DNA from: Novosphingobium sp. 28-62-57
Lineage (GTDB): Bacteria; Pseudomonadota; Alphaproteobacteria; Sphingomonadales; Sphingomonadaceae
Length of the DNA: 64,000 nt
Reading direction: 5' to 3'
Assembly (NCBI GenBank): GCA_002256985.1
Contig: NCGO01000004.1
Location: forward strand, 1 to 64,000
Numbering within the stretch: position 1 is the stretch's first letter; every line of letters begins with the position of its first letter. The notes under the pieces are model-generated. The model searched no databases and was not told where the DNA came from. It saw only the letters and a program-made list of their open reading frames with translations. The translations under genes were made by a program, and so were the position numbers. Of this stretch, positions 8,515 through 17,923 are shown in pieces.

Positions 8515-8562
8515 CCGAATTTGTCTGGGTCCGAATTTGTCTGGCCCCGAAATTGTCTGGCA
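8515..8562. repeat. Three tandem 16-bp repeats
   Basis: Three exact-period 16-bp units starting at 8515, 8531 and 8547, each CCGAAWTTGTCTGG plus two variable bases. They lie 35-82 bases upstream of the small secreted-protein gene (minus strand), where iterated regulator sites would be expected. They might instead be a simple tandem duplication. Confidence 0.75.
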
Positions 8563-8929
8563 GCGCACCGCGCCAGGGTTGCCACGATGCGCCGCCAGTA
8601 ATCCACGTCCCTCGGCACACCGTTTCCGGAAGCGGGCCGTATCGAGACGTGGCATGCCGCGCGCCCGGAAAGAGGGGCAAATTGACGCGCGGCGCGTCCT
8701 GAAAATGGTGGGGGCGGCGCTGAATGGCGGGGTGCCGCCCCCTGCAAGGTCGGATGCGATAATCGTCCAGTTCGTGAAGAGGGGGGTCAACCTGAAGCGA
8801 ACTTGTCGGAGATCGATTATCGGGTCTGCATCCTTTCTGACCTTGCCCAGCCGTGTTGCCAAGCCGAACCTGTTGCGTCCAATCGAAAGATACGGCATGT
8901 TTTAATAGAAATTATCTATCGGAGCGACG
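8563..8929. other. Non-coding stretch before the OxyR-like gene
   Basis: No gene is supported here; possible frames on both strands are Arg/Pro-rich and without recognisable domains. A 9-bp stem (GGGGGCGGC at 8710, GCCGCCCCC at 8734) with a 15-base loop and no U-run is present. The last 40 bases become AT-rich (TTTTAATAGAAATTATCTATC) and end in CGGAG before the next ATG, so they are the likely promoter and leader of the LysR gene at 8930. Confidence 0.5.
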
Positions 8930-9832
8930 ATGCCATCGGTTCGGCAGCTTGAGTATTTCCTGGCCGTTGCCGAACAGAGTCACTTCGGCCGCGCGGCCCG
9001 TTTGTGCAATGTTTCGCAACCAACGCTCAGCCATCAGTTACGTGCGCTGGAAGAGCGGCTCGGCGTGATTTTGATCGATCGTGCGACTCAAAATGCAGAA
9101 TTGACCCCGATCGGACGCGAAATTGCCGAACGGGCCAAGCGCGTCATGCTGGAGATTCGCGATATCCGCACCGTTGCGGCCCGTTCGCGCAAGCAATTGT
9201 CGGGTATTGTCCGATTCGGCATCACCCCCACGCTCGGCCCCTATCTGCTGCCTGCCCTGATTGGTGCGTTGAATGCAGAGCAACCCGATCTGCGTTTCTA
9301 CATCCGCGAAGGCATCCCCACGGATCAGGCGCGCGATCTGGCCTCGGGCAAACTGGATCTGCTGGTGGGCCCAGCCCCGGTGGTGGGCGAAGAGCTTGAG
9401 GTCATGCCGCTGTTTGATGAACCCATGGCAATCGTCGCCAGCCGCCAGCATCCGCTTGCCGGCAAGCCCCGGCTTGATCGCGGTGACCTCGCCGGAGAGC
9501 GCTTTCTCACGCTCGATCCGCGCCATCACTATTACCAGCAGGTTCAGCGCGTCTGTGCGCAACTCGGCGCGGAAATGCTGCTCGATTACGAAGGCACCAG
9601 TCTTGACAGCATTCACCAGATGGTTGGCAGCGGGGTTGGCCTCGGGTTGATGCCCGAACTGTACTTGCGTTCAGAAGTGGGCGGCGATGCGATGGTCGTG
9701 CGCCTGCCGGTGCGCAACTGGCAGTGCGCCCGCCCGATTGTGGCGGCATGGCGCACTCGCTCCGCCAGCGCTGAGGATTATCGCGCCTTGGCTTCGCGCA
9801 TCCGGGAAGAAGCGCTCAAACTCCTGGGCTGA
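8930..9832 (+). CDS. LysR-family regulator, OxyR-like
   Basis: A 300-residue LysR protein closely resembling OxyR in its N-terminus (RQLEYFLAVAEQSHFGRAA, then CNVSQPTLSHQLRALEERLG) and effector domain (GITPTLGPYLLPALI). OxyR senses peroxide through a Cys pair. Here the segment around the first sensor Cys reads DPRHHYYQQVQRVC, so only the second Cys position is kept and the peroxidatic Cys is replaced. It may therefore sense something else or act constitutively (inference). No obvious target such as a catalase or peroxidase is next to it. Confidence 0.85.
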   Translation: MPSVRQLEYFLAVAEQSHFGRAARLCNVSQPTLSHQLRALEERLGVILIDRATQNAELTPIGREIAERAKRVMLEIRDIRTVAARSRKQLSGIVRFGITPTLGPYLLPALIGALNAEQPDLRFYIREGIPTDQARDLASGKLDLLVGPAPVVGEELEVMPLFDEPMAIVASRQHPLAGKPRLDRGDLAGERFLTLDPRHHYYQQVQRVCAQLGAEMLLDYEGTSLDSIHQMVGSGVGLGLMPELYLRSEVGGDAMVVRLPVRNWQCARPIVAAWRTRSASAEDYRALASRIREEALKLLG

Positions 9833-9889
9833 ACTGCCGCCCACATGTCCGCCCGGCACATGGCGGCGAACTTGCCGCCGGGTTCAAAA

Positions 9890-10088
9890 AAGAAGGCGTT
9901 TCGCGCAGAGCGCGCAAAGGAAGCAGAGATCGCAAAGAGAAAAGAGCGGCGGCGCAGCCGTCTCATGAAATCCGACGCTGCAGCCTACGCAAGGTTATAG
10001 CGGAAAGTCGGCCTGTCGGCCAGACGCTCCATCTCTGCGCCCTCTGCTTCCTCTGCGGCCTCTGCGCGAAACACTCTTCTTTGAAGAA
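9890..10088. repeat. Long imperfect inverted repeat with GCAGAG-rich arms
   Basis: An arm at about 9890-9942 (TTTCGCGCAGAG then AAGGAAGCAGAG) reappears inverted at about 10031-10088 (CTCTGCTTCCTCTG then CTCTGCGCGAAA), about 90 bases apart. It fills most of the 323-base gap between the LysR gene and the antiporter gene. The arms are purine-rich, of a type dispersed in sphingomonad intergenic DNA (from memory). Function unknown; it could form a large transcript hairpin between the convergent genes. Confidence 0.65.
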
Positions 10089-10155
10089 GTGACTCCCGCA
10101 AAATGCCTATGGGCCGATGACCAAGCAAGCCAGCAAACAATACGCCTGCCAAAGC

Positions 10156-11898
10156 TCAAGGCTGAGGCGTGGTAATGATCCGATCGCGCGCCGCGCGCAC
10201 ATCGCCTGTTTCAAATTGCAGTTTCAGCCGTTCCCGGTCACTCGCGCGGAACATGTCTTCACTGCGCGCGATTTCTTCGGCAGATAGCCCGGCATCGGCC
10301 AGCGCAATCCGCGCCATCTTCACCGCCGATTCCATCACTTCGCGCACCACGCCCTTGACCGGGGCATCGCGCAACCGGATCAGCGCGCGCCTGTCAAATG
10401 CGCGGACATAGATGGCGGCGCGCGGGAAGGCCTCGTGCACGGCCTCGACCAGTTCGGGGCTCACCTGATCGCCATCCATGCAGAAGAAGATCATTTCGGC
10501 ATCGGCTGCACCCGCCTGCCGCAGCAGGTCCAGCCGGGTGCCATCGCCGAAATAGACTTTCGATCCAAAGCTTGCCGCCACATCGATCATCTCGATATCG
10601 GTATCGACCATCGTGACCGGAATGTTTGAAGCCAGCAGCATCTGTGTCACGCCCTGGCCAAACCGGCCAAAGCCCACCACCAGCGCATTGGCCCCGTCGG
10701 GCTGCGGCCCCTCGCGCTCGCCCGGCGCGCTCTCCGCCTCGCGCCTGAAGCGGGCCGTGGCCATCATCAGAAACGGCGTGGTGGCCATTGACAGTGTCAC
10801 CACCGCGCCAAACAGGCTGGCCGCATCCGGTGCAATCAGCAGCGCGCCTTGCGCCTGCGCAAACAGCACGAAACCAAACTCGCCGCCCTGGCTCAGCAAC
10901 AGGCCCAGCGCCAACGCCCCGCGCCACGCCATGCCAAACACCATGCCGATGCCAAAGATCACCACACCCTTCACCGCGATCAGCGCCAGCGCCATGCTCG
11001 CGACGAACAGCGGCCGCTCGGCAATCGCCTCAAGGTTCAGCATCATGCCCACGGCAAGGAAGAACAGGCCCAGCAGGATCGAACGGAACGGTTCGACATC
11101 GGCCTCCAATTCGTGCCGATAGGGGCTGTCTGCCAGCATCACACCTGCCACAAACGCGCCCAGTGCGGTGGAAAGCCCCAGCAGTTCCATCACCGCCGCC
11201 GATGCCATGACGGTGAACAGCGCCGCCACCACGAACATCTCGCGCTCGCCCAGATTGCCGATCAGGCGGAACAGCGGGCGGATCACAAAGCGTCCCGCGG
11301 CGATCAGTCCCACCAGCGCGCCTGCGGTATAGAGCGCCAGCTGCCACCCCGGAGGCCCGCCCGCATCGGCGGGATTGCGGCTCATCGCGCTGATGATCGT
11401 GATCAGCGGGATGATCGAAAGATCCTGAAACAGCAGCATTGCAAAGGCGCGTTCGCCAAAGGGCGTGCGCAACCGGCCCGATGATTGCAGCATCGGCAAG
11501 ACCTGCGCGGTGGACGAAAGCGCCAGTGGCAGCCCCAGCGCCAGCGCCGCTTCCCAGCTGAACGGTGTGAACACCCCGATCACGGCGGTGATCGCCAGCC
11601 CGCACAGCACCACCTGCAACAGGCCCAGCCCCAGAATATCACGCTTCATCCGCCACAGCCGCGCCGGGTTCAGTTCCAGCCCTACCAGAAACAGCAGCAG
11701 CGTGATGCCAAGTTCGGCAATGCCCAGCTTCTCCTCTGCACCGCTGACAAGGCCCAGCACTTGCGGGCCGACCACCGCGCCGGCGACCAGATAGCCCAGT
11801 GTCGCACCCAGCCCCAACCGCCGGAACAGCAGCACGAAGACCAGCGCAAAGCCCAGCAGCAGGAATCCGTCACGAAGCAGGGAAGTGTGTTCGGCCAT
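10156..11898 (-). CDS. CPA2-family monovalent cation/proton antiporter (KefB/YbaL-like)
   Basis: A 580-residue protein with about twelve N-terminal membrane helices of the Na+/H+ exchanger fold (residues about 5-390, including ELGITLLLFLVGLELNP and LLSQGGEFGFVLF) followed by a cytoplasmic TrkA-N nucleotide-binding domain starting ALVVGFGRFGQG. This is the KefB/KefC architecture of K+/H+ antiporters, usually used for pH or electrophile stress. No KefF/KefG ancillary subunit is adjacent. ATG 11898 was chosen over a longer GTG start because family homology begins there. Confidence 0.88.
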   Translation of the reverse strand: MAEHTSLLRDGFLLLGFALVFVLLFRRLGLGATLGYLVAGAVVGPQVLGLVSGAEEKLGIAELGITLLLFLVGLELNPARLWRMKRDILGLGLLQVVLCGLAITAVIGVFTPFSWEAALALGLPLALSSTAQVLPMLQSSGRLRTPFGERAFAMLLFQDLSIIPLITIISAMSRNPADAGGPPGWQLALYTAGALVGLIAAGRFVIRPLFRLIGNLGEREMFVVAALFTVMASAAVMELLGLSTALGAFVAGVMLADSPYRHELEADVEPFRSILLGLFFLAVGMMLNLEAIAERPLFVASMALALIAVKGVVIFGIGMVFGMAWRGALALGLLLSQGGEFGFVLFAQAQGALLIAPDAASLFGAVVTLSMATTPFLMMATARFRREAESAPGEREGPQPDGANALVVGFGRFGQGVTQMLLASNIPVTMVDTDIEMIDVAASFGSKVYFGDGTRLDLLRQAGAADAEMIFFCMDGDQVSPELVEAVHEAFPRAAIYVRAFDRRALIRLRDAPVKGVVREVMESAVKMARIALADAGLSAEEIARSEDMFRASDRERLKLQFETGDVRAARDRIITTPQP

Positions 11899-12013
11899 GG
11901 CGGCTACTCTAGGCTCCAAACGGCTCACCGCAACCACCGTTCAGCTTGCGTTGATCTGCGGTCATGGAAAGTCTAGCCAGAAGGCCGCGTGAACGACTTT
12001 CGTCACAATAGCT

Positions 12014-12104
12014 CGTCATGCTGAACTTGTTTCAGCATCCATCCCACGGCACTGCACGGCAGTTTGTGGCGAGAAATGGACCCTGAAACCAGTTCAGGGT
12101 GACG
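12014..12104. repeat. Dispersed palindromic repeat, family B
   Basis: A 91-base unit whose ends are inverted copies (CTGAACTTGTTTCAG on the left, CTGAAACCAGTTCAG on the right). The same unit occurs at 45827-45916 and 50074-50163. It lies between divergent genes, upstream of the DUF4139 gene. Confidence 0.85.
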
Positions 12105-12162
12105 GGTCAATGTAACGGCGAGGTTGGTTTTCATCGCAGCGGGAAACGACGGAGGGGTATTC

Positions 12163-13635
12163 ATGCGCAAGGTTCTGGCACTCGCGGTGGCAACGCTGCC
12201 CGCATTGGCACATGCCCAGTCCACGCAGACGTCCGCTCAAGGCGATGTGTCGCTCACCATCTACAACAACGATCTCGCGCTGGTGCAGGACGTGCGGCAG
12301 ATGAACCTGCCCACCGGGCGCACCCGGCAGGAATTCCCGGATGTTTCCGCCACGATCCGGCCCGAAACGGTCACGCTGAATGCCAGTGGCACTGGCATTG
12401 TCGAACAGAACTTCGATTATGATCTGCTGACGCCTGAAAAGCTGATGGACAAGGCGGTCGGGCAAACTGTCACCGTCGTCCGCACCAATCCTGCCACCGG
12501 TGCCGAAACGCGTGAGGCGGCCACGATCCTTGCCAACAATGGCGGCACCGTGGTGCGCATTGGTGACCGGATCGAAGTGCTGAACCAGTATGGCGCGCGG
12601 GTGATCTTCCCTAGCCTGCCCGCTGGCTTGCGCGCGCGGCCCACGCTCTCGGTTACGCTCGATACCACCACACCCGGCGCGCGGCCGGTTTCGCTCAGCT
12701 ACCTGTCGCGCGGGTTTGGCTGGAAGGCCGATTACGTGGCCCTGTTCGATGAAGCGGCGGGCAAGATCGATGTGCAGGGCTGGATCACGCTGAACAACAA
12801 CAGCGGCACCACGTTTGGCCAAGCCAAAGTCCTGCTAGTGGCCGGAGCAGTAGGGCAGGAAAACAACGGCTATCAGAACTACCGTCCGCAGCGCCCGATG
12901 ATGCCCGGCAACCGCCCCGGCACGCAAACGGCCAATCGCGAAAGCCTTGGCGATTTCTATGTCTATCCCATCGCGGGCCGCACCACTGTGGCCAATGCCC
13001 AGCAGAAGCAGGTGAGCTTCCTCGATGTGGCGGGCGCGCCCGCCACCAAGGCCTATCACTTCCGCAATGGCTGGCTGCAGAACCAGACCGAGCCGCAAAG
13101 CGCCGACACCGTGCTGCGCTTTTCCACATCGCGCGAAGCGGGCCTTGGCGATGCGCTGCCTGCAGGCACAGTGCGCGTCTATATGCGCGATGCACGGGGT
13201 CAGCCGCAATTCATTGGCGAAAACGGTATCGGCCACACATCGATGGGCTCGGCCCTCGCGCTCAAGACCGGCGAAGCGTTTGACGTGAAAGTGCAGCCCA
13301 TGTTGGACAAGCGCGAACGCATCGACAGCGGCGAATGGGAGCGCACCGCCCGTTACCGCGTGACCACGCCGGGCAAGGCTCCCACCGAACTGACCGTCGA
13401 AACTGAAAAGGTCTTCTGGCGCACGACGATGACCTACAAGGTCACCAATGCCAAGGCCACGCCGGTCACCGTGGAAGTGGTGCAGGGCGGGCTGGACAAC
13501 TGGTGGCACGATACCCGCGTTCCGTCCGAAACCATCAAGGGCGAACAGCGCTCTGCCGACGAGCGCGTGTGGCAAGTGCCTGTCCCCGCCAATGGCGAGA
13601 CCACGCTGACTGTCCAGTTCGACAGCCGCTATTGA
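12163..13635 (+). CDS. Secreted DUF4139 domain protein
   Basis: A 490-residue exported protein. MRKVLALAVATLPALAHAQ is a signal peptide, then comes an N-terminal DUF4140-like strand (GDVSLTIYNNDLALVQDVRQ) and a DUF4139 domain (PVSLSYLSRGFGWKADYVAL; GWITLNNNSGTTFGQAKVLL; TTLTVQFDSRY at the C-terminus). The family is widespread and its function is not known. The start is fixed by GGAGGGG. A second DUF4139 gene follows immediately, so the two are likely co-transcribed. Confidence 0.88.
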   Translation: MRKVLALAVATLPALAHAQSTQTSAQGDVSLTIYNNDLALVQDVRQMNLPTGRTRQEFPDVSATIRPETVTLNASGTGIVEQNFDYDLLTPEKLMDKAVGQTVTVVRTNPATGAETREAATILANNGGTVVRIGDRIEVLNQYGARVIFPSLPAGLRARPTLSVTLDTTTPGARPVSLSYLSRGFGWKADYVALFDEAAGKIDVQGWITLNNNSGTTFGQAKVLLVAGAVGQENNGYQNYRPQRPMMPGNRPGTQTANRESLGDFYVYPIAGRTTVANAQQKQVSFLDVAGAPATKAYHFRNGWLQNQTEPQSADTVLRFSTSREAGLGDALPAGTVRVYMRDARGQPQFIGENGIGHTSMGSALALKTGEAFDVKVQPMLDKRERIDSGEWERTARYRVTTPGKAPTELTVETEKVFWRTTMTYKVTNAKATPVTVEVVQGGLDNWWHDTRVPSETIKGEQRSADERVWQVPVPANGETTLTVQFDSRY

Positions 13636-13643
13636 GCCGCCCG

Positions 13644-15133
13644 GTGAGCAGTCTGGTGCGCCGCGCACTGCTTTCTGCCTTGCTGCTTTGCGCCAGCGCC
13701 CCTGCGCTGGGGCAGGGCCTGATCACGTCTGCTGCGCCGGATTCCGTTTCCGTCAGCGTCTATCGCGCGCCTGATCGGGACAGCGACACCGCGATGGACC
13801 TCGATTGGCTCGAGGGCTACGCGCTCGTCACCGAAAAGCGCACGGTCGAAATTCCGGCCGGCAAGGCCACGATCCGCTTTGAAGGCGTGGCGGCGGGCCT
13901 GTTCCCCGAAAGTGCCATCGTCACTGGCCTGCCTGCGGGCGTGCGGGAAAAGAACCTCGACGCCGATCTGCTGTCCCCGCGCAGCCTCTATGCGCGCATG
14001 TTCGGGCGGCCCATCACGCTGCGCCGCACACTGCCGGGCAGCGGCGGGGTGCGCGAAGAGCGCGCGGTGATCCGCTCCGGCCCCGATGGCGCGGCGATCC
14101 TGCAGACTGCTGCCGGGTTTGAAGTGGCCAATTGCGGCGGGCTGGACGATGAAATTCTCTATGCGCAAGCGCCAAAGGACCTGTCGGCCCGGCCCACGCT
14201 CTCGATAGAAACGCAAAGCGCCACTGCGCAGAAGGTCACACTTTCACTGTCATACCTCGCATGGGGCTTCGATTGGCAGACCAACTACGTCATCCACATG
14301 AACCCCGATGGCCGCACGGCAGACCTTGCGGCATGGGTCACGCTGGCCAGCAGCGATTCCACCAGTTTTCCCGATGCTGAAACCGCCGTGATTGCGGGTG
14401 AGGTCAACCGCGAGGATACTGAGCGCGGTGCGGTGCCAACTGGCGAAGAACTTGAACTGCAGTGCGAACTATCGTCCCTGCCACCTCCGCCTCCGCCGCC
14501 CCCTGCACCGCCGCCGCCCATGGCCCCTGCACCCGTCATGATGATGGAGAGCGCCGACATCGTCGTAACGGCCCAGCGCGCCAAAGGTACCGCGTGCCGG
14601 TACCGGTGACAGTTGCCGCCAACGCGCAAAAGCAAGTCGCGCTGGCACAGAAGACCGGGGTGAAGATGCAGGCGCTCTATCGCGCCGAAATGTGGGAAGA
14701 CAGCGTGGGCGAAGTCCGCCAGATGCTGCGCACCCGCAACCGCAAGGAAGAAGGCCTTGGCCTGCCGCTGCCCGGTGGGCCGGTTGCCGTCTTCGAACCA
14801 ATGGGCAGTGCGATGTTGCTGGCCGGGGAAGGCGGTCTTGAGGACCGCGCGGTGGGAGAGGATGTGGAAATTCTGCTTTCTGACTCTACGCAAGTTACTG
14901 CTGCGGTTGAAGAATTGGAGCGCAAGGGCCGCGCCCGCACCGCGCGCCTGACCGCCACCAACGCCCGCCCGGTGCCCGTCAGCTTTGAGGCGCGGATTGC
15001 CAGCAGTCCGGGAACGCAAATCAGGGCGAAGGGTGCCAAGCTTACCCGCAAGGATGGTCGGGATACCTGGGCGGTTACCATCCCTGCCAATGGCACCGCC
15101 ACGCTTACCTACACGCTGACCGACCCGGAGTAG
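13644..15133 (+). pseudogene. Second DUF4139 domain protein, frameshifted
   Basis: The first part (signal peptide RALLSALLLCASAPALGQ, then SYLAWGFDWQTNYVIHMNPD) runs in one frame to a stop at 14609 after a poly-proline linker and IVVTAQRAKG. The homology continues in another frame from about 14588 (YRVPVPVTVAANAQKQVAL) to 15133 (TATLTYTLTDPE). One base missing near 14587-14588 explains it: restoring a base gives RAKGYRVPVPV without a break. This is either a recent disabling mutation or a sequencing error. The start is GTG 13644, with TTG 13632 also possible; either lies just after the upstream DUF4139 stop. Confidence 0.8.
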
Positions 15134-15190
15134 GGCGGGATCGGAATGTGCGGGCCGGGGGCGTTTCAGGCCGGATTGCGCCACGTTATA

Positions 15191-15230
15191 TGCAGTTAGG
15201 TGCAGCTAGGTGCATCTAGGTGCAGTTCAG
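15191..15230. repeat. Four tandem 10-bp repeats
   Basis: TGCAGTTAGG, TGCAGCTAGG, TGCATCTAGG, TGCAGTTCAG: four units with an exact 10-base period in the gap between two convergent genes. The period equals about one DNA helical turn. No function is evident. Confidence 0.8.
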
Positions 15231-15256
15231 AAACGGCCCCTGATGCAGCGTAATTT

Positions 15257-16312
15257 CTATAGCAAAGCGGCGTCGTTGCCCAATTCGGCGAAGTAGCGGG
15301 CCATGCCATCGGCGGCACCATCGGACAGGGCGATGAAGGCGCGGCGGCGGTCGGTCACATCCTCGGCCCGGCAGAACAGGCCGGTTGCGGTCAACTGGCT
15401 GATCCAGCGCAGCGCCGTGGTGGGCGGAACCCCCGCGGCGATGCACAGCGAGGTGACCGAGACGCGCTTATGCTCGGCGCGGGCGGCGGTGAGATCGAGC
15501 AGCATGTCCCACGCAGGATCGGCAAAGAGCTCACCCTCAAAGAACCGGGCGCGCAACTGGCGCTGGCGGATGATCTTGCGGACGAGGCGCGGATCGGGGA
15601 GCGATGCCTTGGCGCTGCGGACCAGCCGTTGCGACGCGGGATCGCGCGCATTGCTGCCATCGAAGGAAAAGGCCGAAGCGCCCACCCTGTCAGCGATGCC
15701 CCCGTTGCCTTCCTGTTCATCCAACGGGCTTCCCGACAGCGCTTCAAGCTTGTGCGCAATTTCCGAGACTTGCTGTGTCAGCCGCAGCAGCGACATCCGA
15801 TCATTGTCAGACAGTTCCCGCACCCGTGAACCCTGCCCGCACAGCAATTGCCCGAGCGCAAGAACCCGGTCTGCGCGGCTGGGGCTGACGAGGATTTGCG
15901 CAGCAGACTGATCCAGACAGCCGAACACATCATCCAGCGACCCCATGCTGGTGGAGACGACCATTTGCGCCCCGGCCTGTGCCACCCGCTGATCCAGTTG
16001 CGACAGGGCCGCCATTTCGACCGGTTCAAGCACCGGGCAATCGACCAGCACGAGATCCCCCAGCGGAGCGTGGCTGCCGGTGCGGTCGCGCCCATCGGCG
16101 AGCGCGGCCAGTTCTGCCGTGCGCGAAACCCGCAGGCCAGCGGCCGCCGCATCCTGCGCCATTTCAATGCGCAGCCAGGCCCGATCGGCAAAGATCGATA
16201 CAGCAAGCGGCGAGAAGGTGCGCAACAGGGCCAGGTCATCGGCTTCTTTGCCATGCGGCCAGCCAGCATCGCTGCTGTGGGGATATTCAAACTGTGCCAC
16301 TGCCTGCGCCAT
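15257..16312 (-). CDS. Winged-helix (MarR-like) DNA-binding protein with N-terminal extension
   Basis: A 351-residue protein. The C-terminal ~110 residues form a MarR-like winged helix (VTSLCIAAGVPPTTALRWIS, then LTATGLFCRAEDVTDRRRAF). The N-terminal ~160 residues resemble a degenerate receiver-like alpha/beta domain (LGDLVLVDCPVLEPVEM; AGAQMVVSTSMGSLDDVFGC), with a linker of about 60 residues between. Such proteins occur in sphingomonads, but the regulon and signal are unknown. It is not obviously in an operon. Confidence 0.7.
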   Translation of the reverse strand: MAQAVAQFEYPHSSDAGWPHGKEADDLALLRTFSPLAVSIFADRAWLRIEMAQDAAAAGLRVSRTAELAALADGRDRTGSHAPLGDLVLVDCPVLEPVEMAALSQLDQRVAQAGAQMVVSTSMGSLDDVFGCLDQSAAQILVSPSRADRVLALGQLLCGQGSRVRELSDNDRMSLLRLTQQVSEIAHKLEALSGSPLDEQEGNGGIADRVGASAFSFDGSNARDPASQRLVRSAKASLPDPRLVRKIIRQRQLRARFFEGELFADPAWDMLLDLTAARAEHKRVSVTSLCIAAGVPPTTALRWISQLTATGLFCRAEDVTDRRRAFIALSDGAADGMARYFAELGNDAALL

Positions 16313-16603
16313 CGCCCTGTTCCTTAGTATCTCTGCGTATGGAACAGGTGTGGAACAAAGGTGGATCAGGTCAAGATCAGATACTTCGGTTTTGGAGTAA
16401 GATTCGGCACGTGCCGGTTCAGATTATCCCGCAAGTCGATGAAAGAAGGGAATTATATCTTCCATTGCGGACGCGTTGCATCCCGGTGCCGCGCACTGGC
16501 ACAAACTCCATCACGGAGCCACTGCACCTGCGGCAAGCAGTCTGCCTGTTGCAGGTGAGCCTTTATCAGCGACTCGAAGCAGGCTTAATCGGCCCGGCTA
16601 CGG

Positions 16604-17893
16604 TCAATCCACAAAGGGATCGCGCACCAGAATCGTGTCCTCGCGCTCGGGGCTGGTGCTGACGAGGGCCACCGGCGTTTCGATCAGTTCCTGCACGCGC
16701 TGGATATACTTGATCGCCTGTGCGGGCAGGTCTGCCCATGATCGCGCGCCTGCAGTCGTGCCGCTCCAGCCGTCCATTTCTTCGTAGATCGGCTCAACTT
16801 CGGCCTGATCGGCGGCATGGCTGGGGAAATAGTCGAGCACTTTTCCGCGCAGGCGATAGCCGGTGCAGATGCGCACCTTTTCGAAACCGTCCAGCACATC
16901 GACCTTCGTCAGCGCGATGCCGGTGACGCCCGAAATGGCGCAGGACTGCCGCACCAGCACCGCATCGAACCAGCCGCAGCGGCGCTTGCGGCCCGTGACG
17001 GTGCCAAATTCATGGCCGCGTTCGCCAAGGCGCTGGCCGGTTTCGTCTTCCAGCTCGGTGGGGAAGGGGCCTGAACCGACGCGGGTGGTATAGGCCTTGA
17101 CGATGCCGAGCACGAAGCCGGTTGAGTTGGGGCCAAGGCCTGAACCCGATGCTGCTGTGCCCGAGACGGTGTTCGACGAGGTGACGAACGGATAAGTGCC
17201 GTGATCGACATCGAGCAGCACGCCCTGCGCGCCTTCGAACAGGATGCGCGCACCGGCCTTGCGCACCTGATTCAGCCGCTTCCACACCGGCTGCGCAAAT
17301 TGCAGAACATAAGGCGCAATTTCGCGCAGTTCATTGACGAGTGCCGTGCGATCCACCGGCGGCTGGCCGAAGCCTGCGCGCAGTGCATCGTGGTGCGCAC
17401 ACAGCCGATCCAGCTGCGAATCCAGCGCATCCAAGTGTGCAAGATCGCATACGCGGATGGCGCGGCGGCCGACCTTGTCTTCATAGGCAGGGCCAATACC
17501 ACGCCCGGTGGTGCCGATTTTGCCAGCGCCAGCGGCTTGTTCACGCAACCCATCAAGATCGCGGTGCAGCGGCAGGATGAGCGGGCAATTGTCGGCAATC
17601 GCAAAGTTTTCGGCGTTGATTTCCACGCCTTGGCCGGTCAGCTTTTCAATCTCTGCTTTCAGCGCCCACGGATCGAGCACCACACCATTGCCGATGATCG
17701 AAAGGGTGCCGGTGACAATGCCCGAGGGCAGCAGCGAGAGTTTGTACACCTGATCGCCCACGACCAGCGTGTGCCCCGCATTGTGCCCACCCTGAAAGCG
17801 CACCACGGCATCGGCGCGGCTGGCCAGCCAGTCGACGATCTTGCCCTTGCCTTCATCGCCCCACTGGGCACCGATTACGGTAACATTGGCCAT
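16604..17893 (-). CDS. purA: Adenylosuccinate synthetase
   Basis: A 429-residue PurA, which joins IMP and aspartate using GTP to give adenylosuccinate in AMP synthesis. The N-terminal loop [17 protein letters not shown] contains the catalytic Asp and the GTP-binding segment. [32 protein letters not shown] and a complete C-terminus ([14 protein letters not shown]) are present; length is normal. GGAGGAG precedes ATG 17893 and a small hairpin overlaps it. It appears monocistronic. Confidence 0.97.
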   Translation of the reverse strand: MANVTVIGAQWGDEGKGKIVDWLASRADAVVRFQGGHNAGHTLVVGDQVYKLSLLPSGIVTGTLSIIGNGVVLDPWALKAEIEKLTGQGVEINAENFAIADNCPLILPLHRDLDGLREQAAGAGKIGTTGRGIGPAYEDKVGRRAIRVCDLAHLDALDSQLDRLCAHHDALRAGFGQPPVDRTALVNELREIAPYVLQFAQPVWKRLNQVRKAGARILFEGAQGVLLDVDHGTYPFVTSSNTVSGTAASGSGLGPNSTGFVLGIVKAYTTRVGSGPFPTELEDETGQRLGERGHEFGTVTGRKRRCGWFDAVLVRQSCAISGVTGIALTKVDVLDGFEKVRICTGYRLRGKVLDYFPSHAADQAEVEPIYEEMDGWSGTTAGARSWADLPAQAIKYIQRVQELIETPVALVSTSPEREDTILVRDPFVD

Positions 17894-17899
17894 GGATAC

Positions 17900-17923
17900 A
17901 CTCCTCCACCCTGCCCGGGTGGA
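17900..17923 (-). promoter_or_regulatory. Hairpin overlapping the purA ribosome binding site
   Basis: A perfect 7-bp stem (TCCACCC at 17905-17911 and GGGTGGA at 17917-17923) with a 5-base loop. On the minus strand its 3' arm overlaps the Shine-Dalgarno GGAGGAG of purA (17901-17907). It could modulate initiation, but the overlap may be fortuitous. Confidence 0.4.

Noticed and set aside
8537-8905. 122-residue frame before the OxyR-like gene
   Set aside because: Arg/Pro-rich, no ribosome binding site and no domain; overlaps the 16-bp repeats and the promoter region.
14462-14590. Independent start of the 3' half of the second DUF4139 gene at 14462
   Set aside because: The first ~40 residues of that frame are an out-of-frame reading of the poly-proline linker; homology begins only near 14588.
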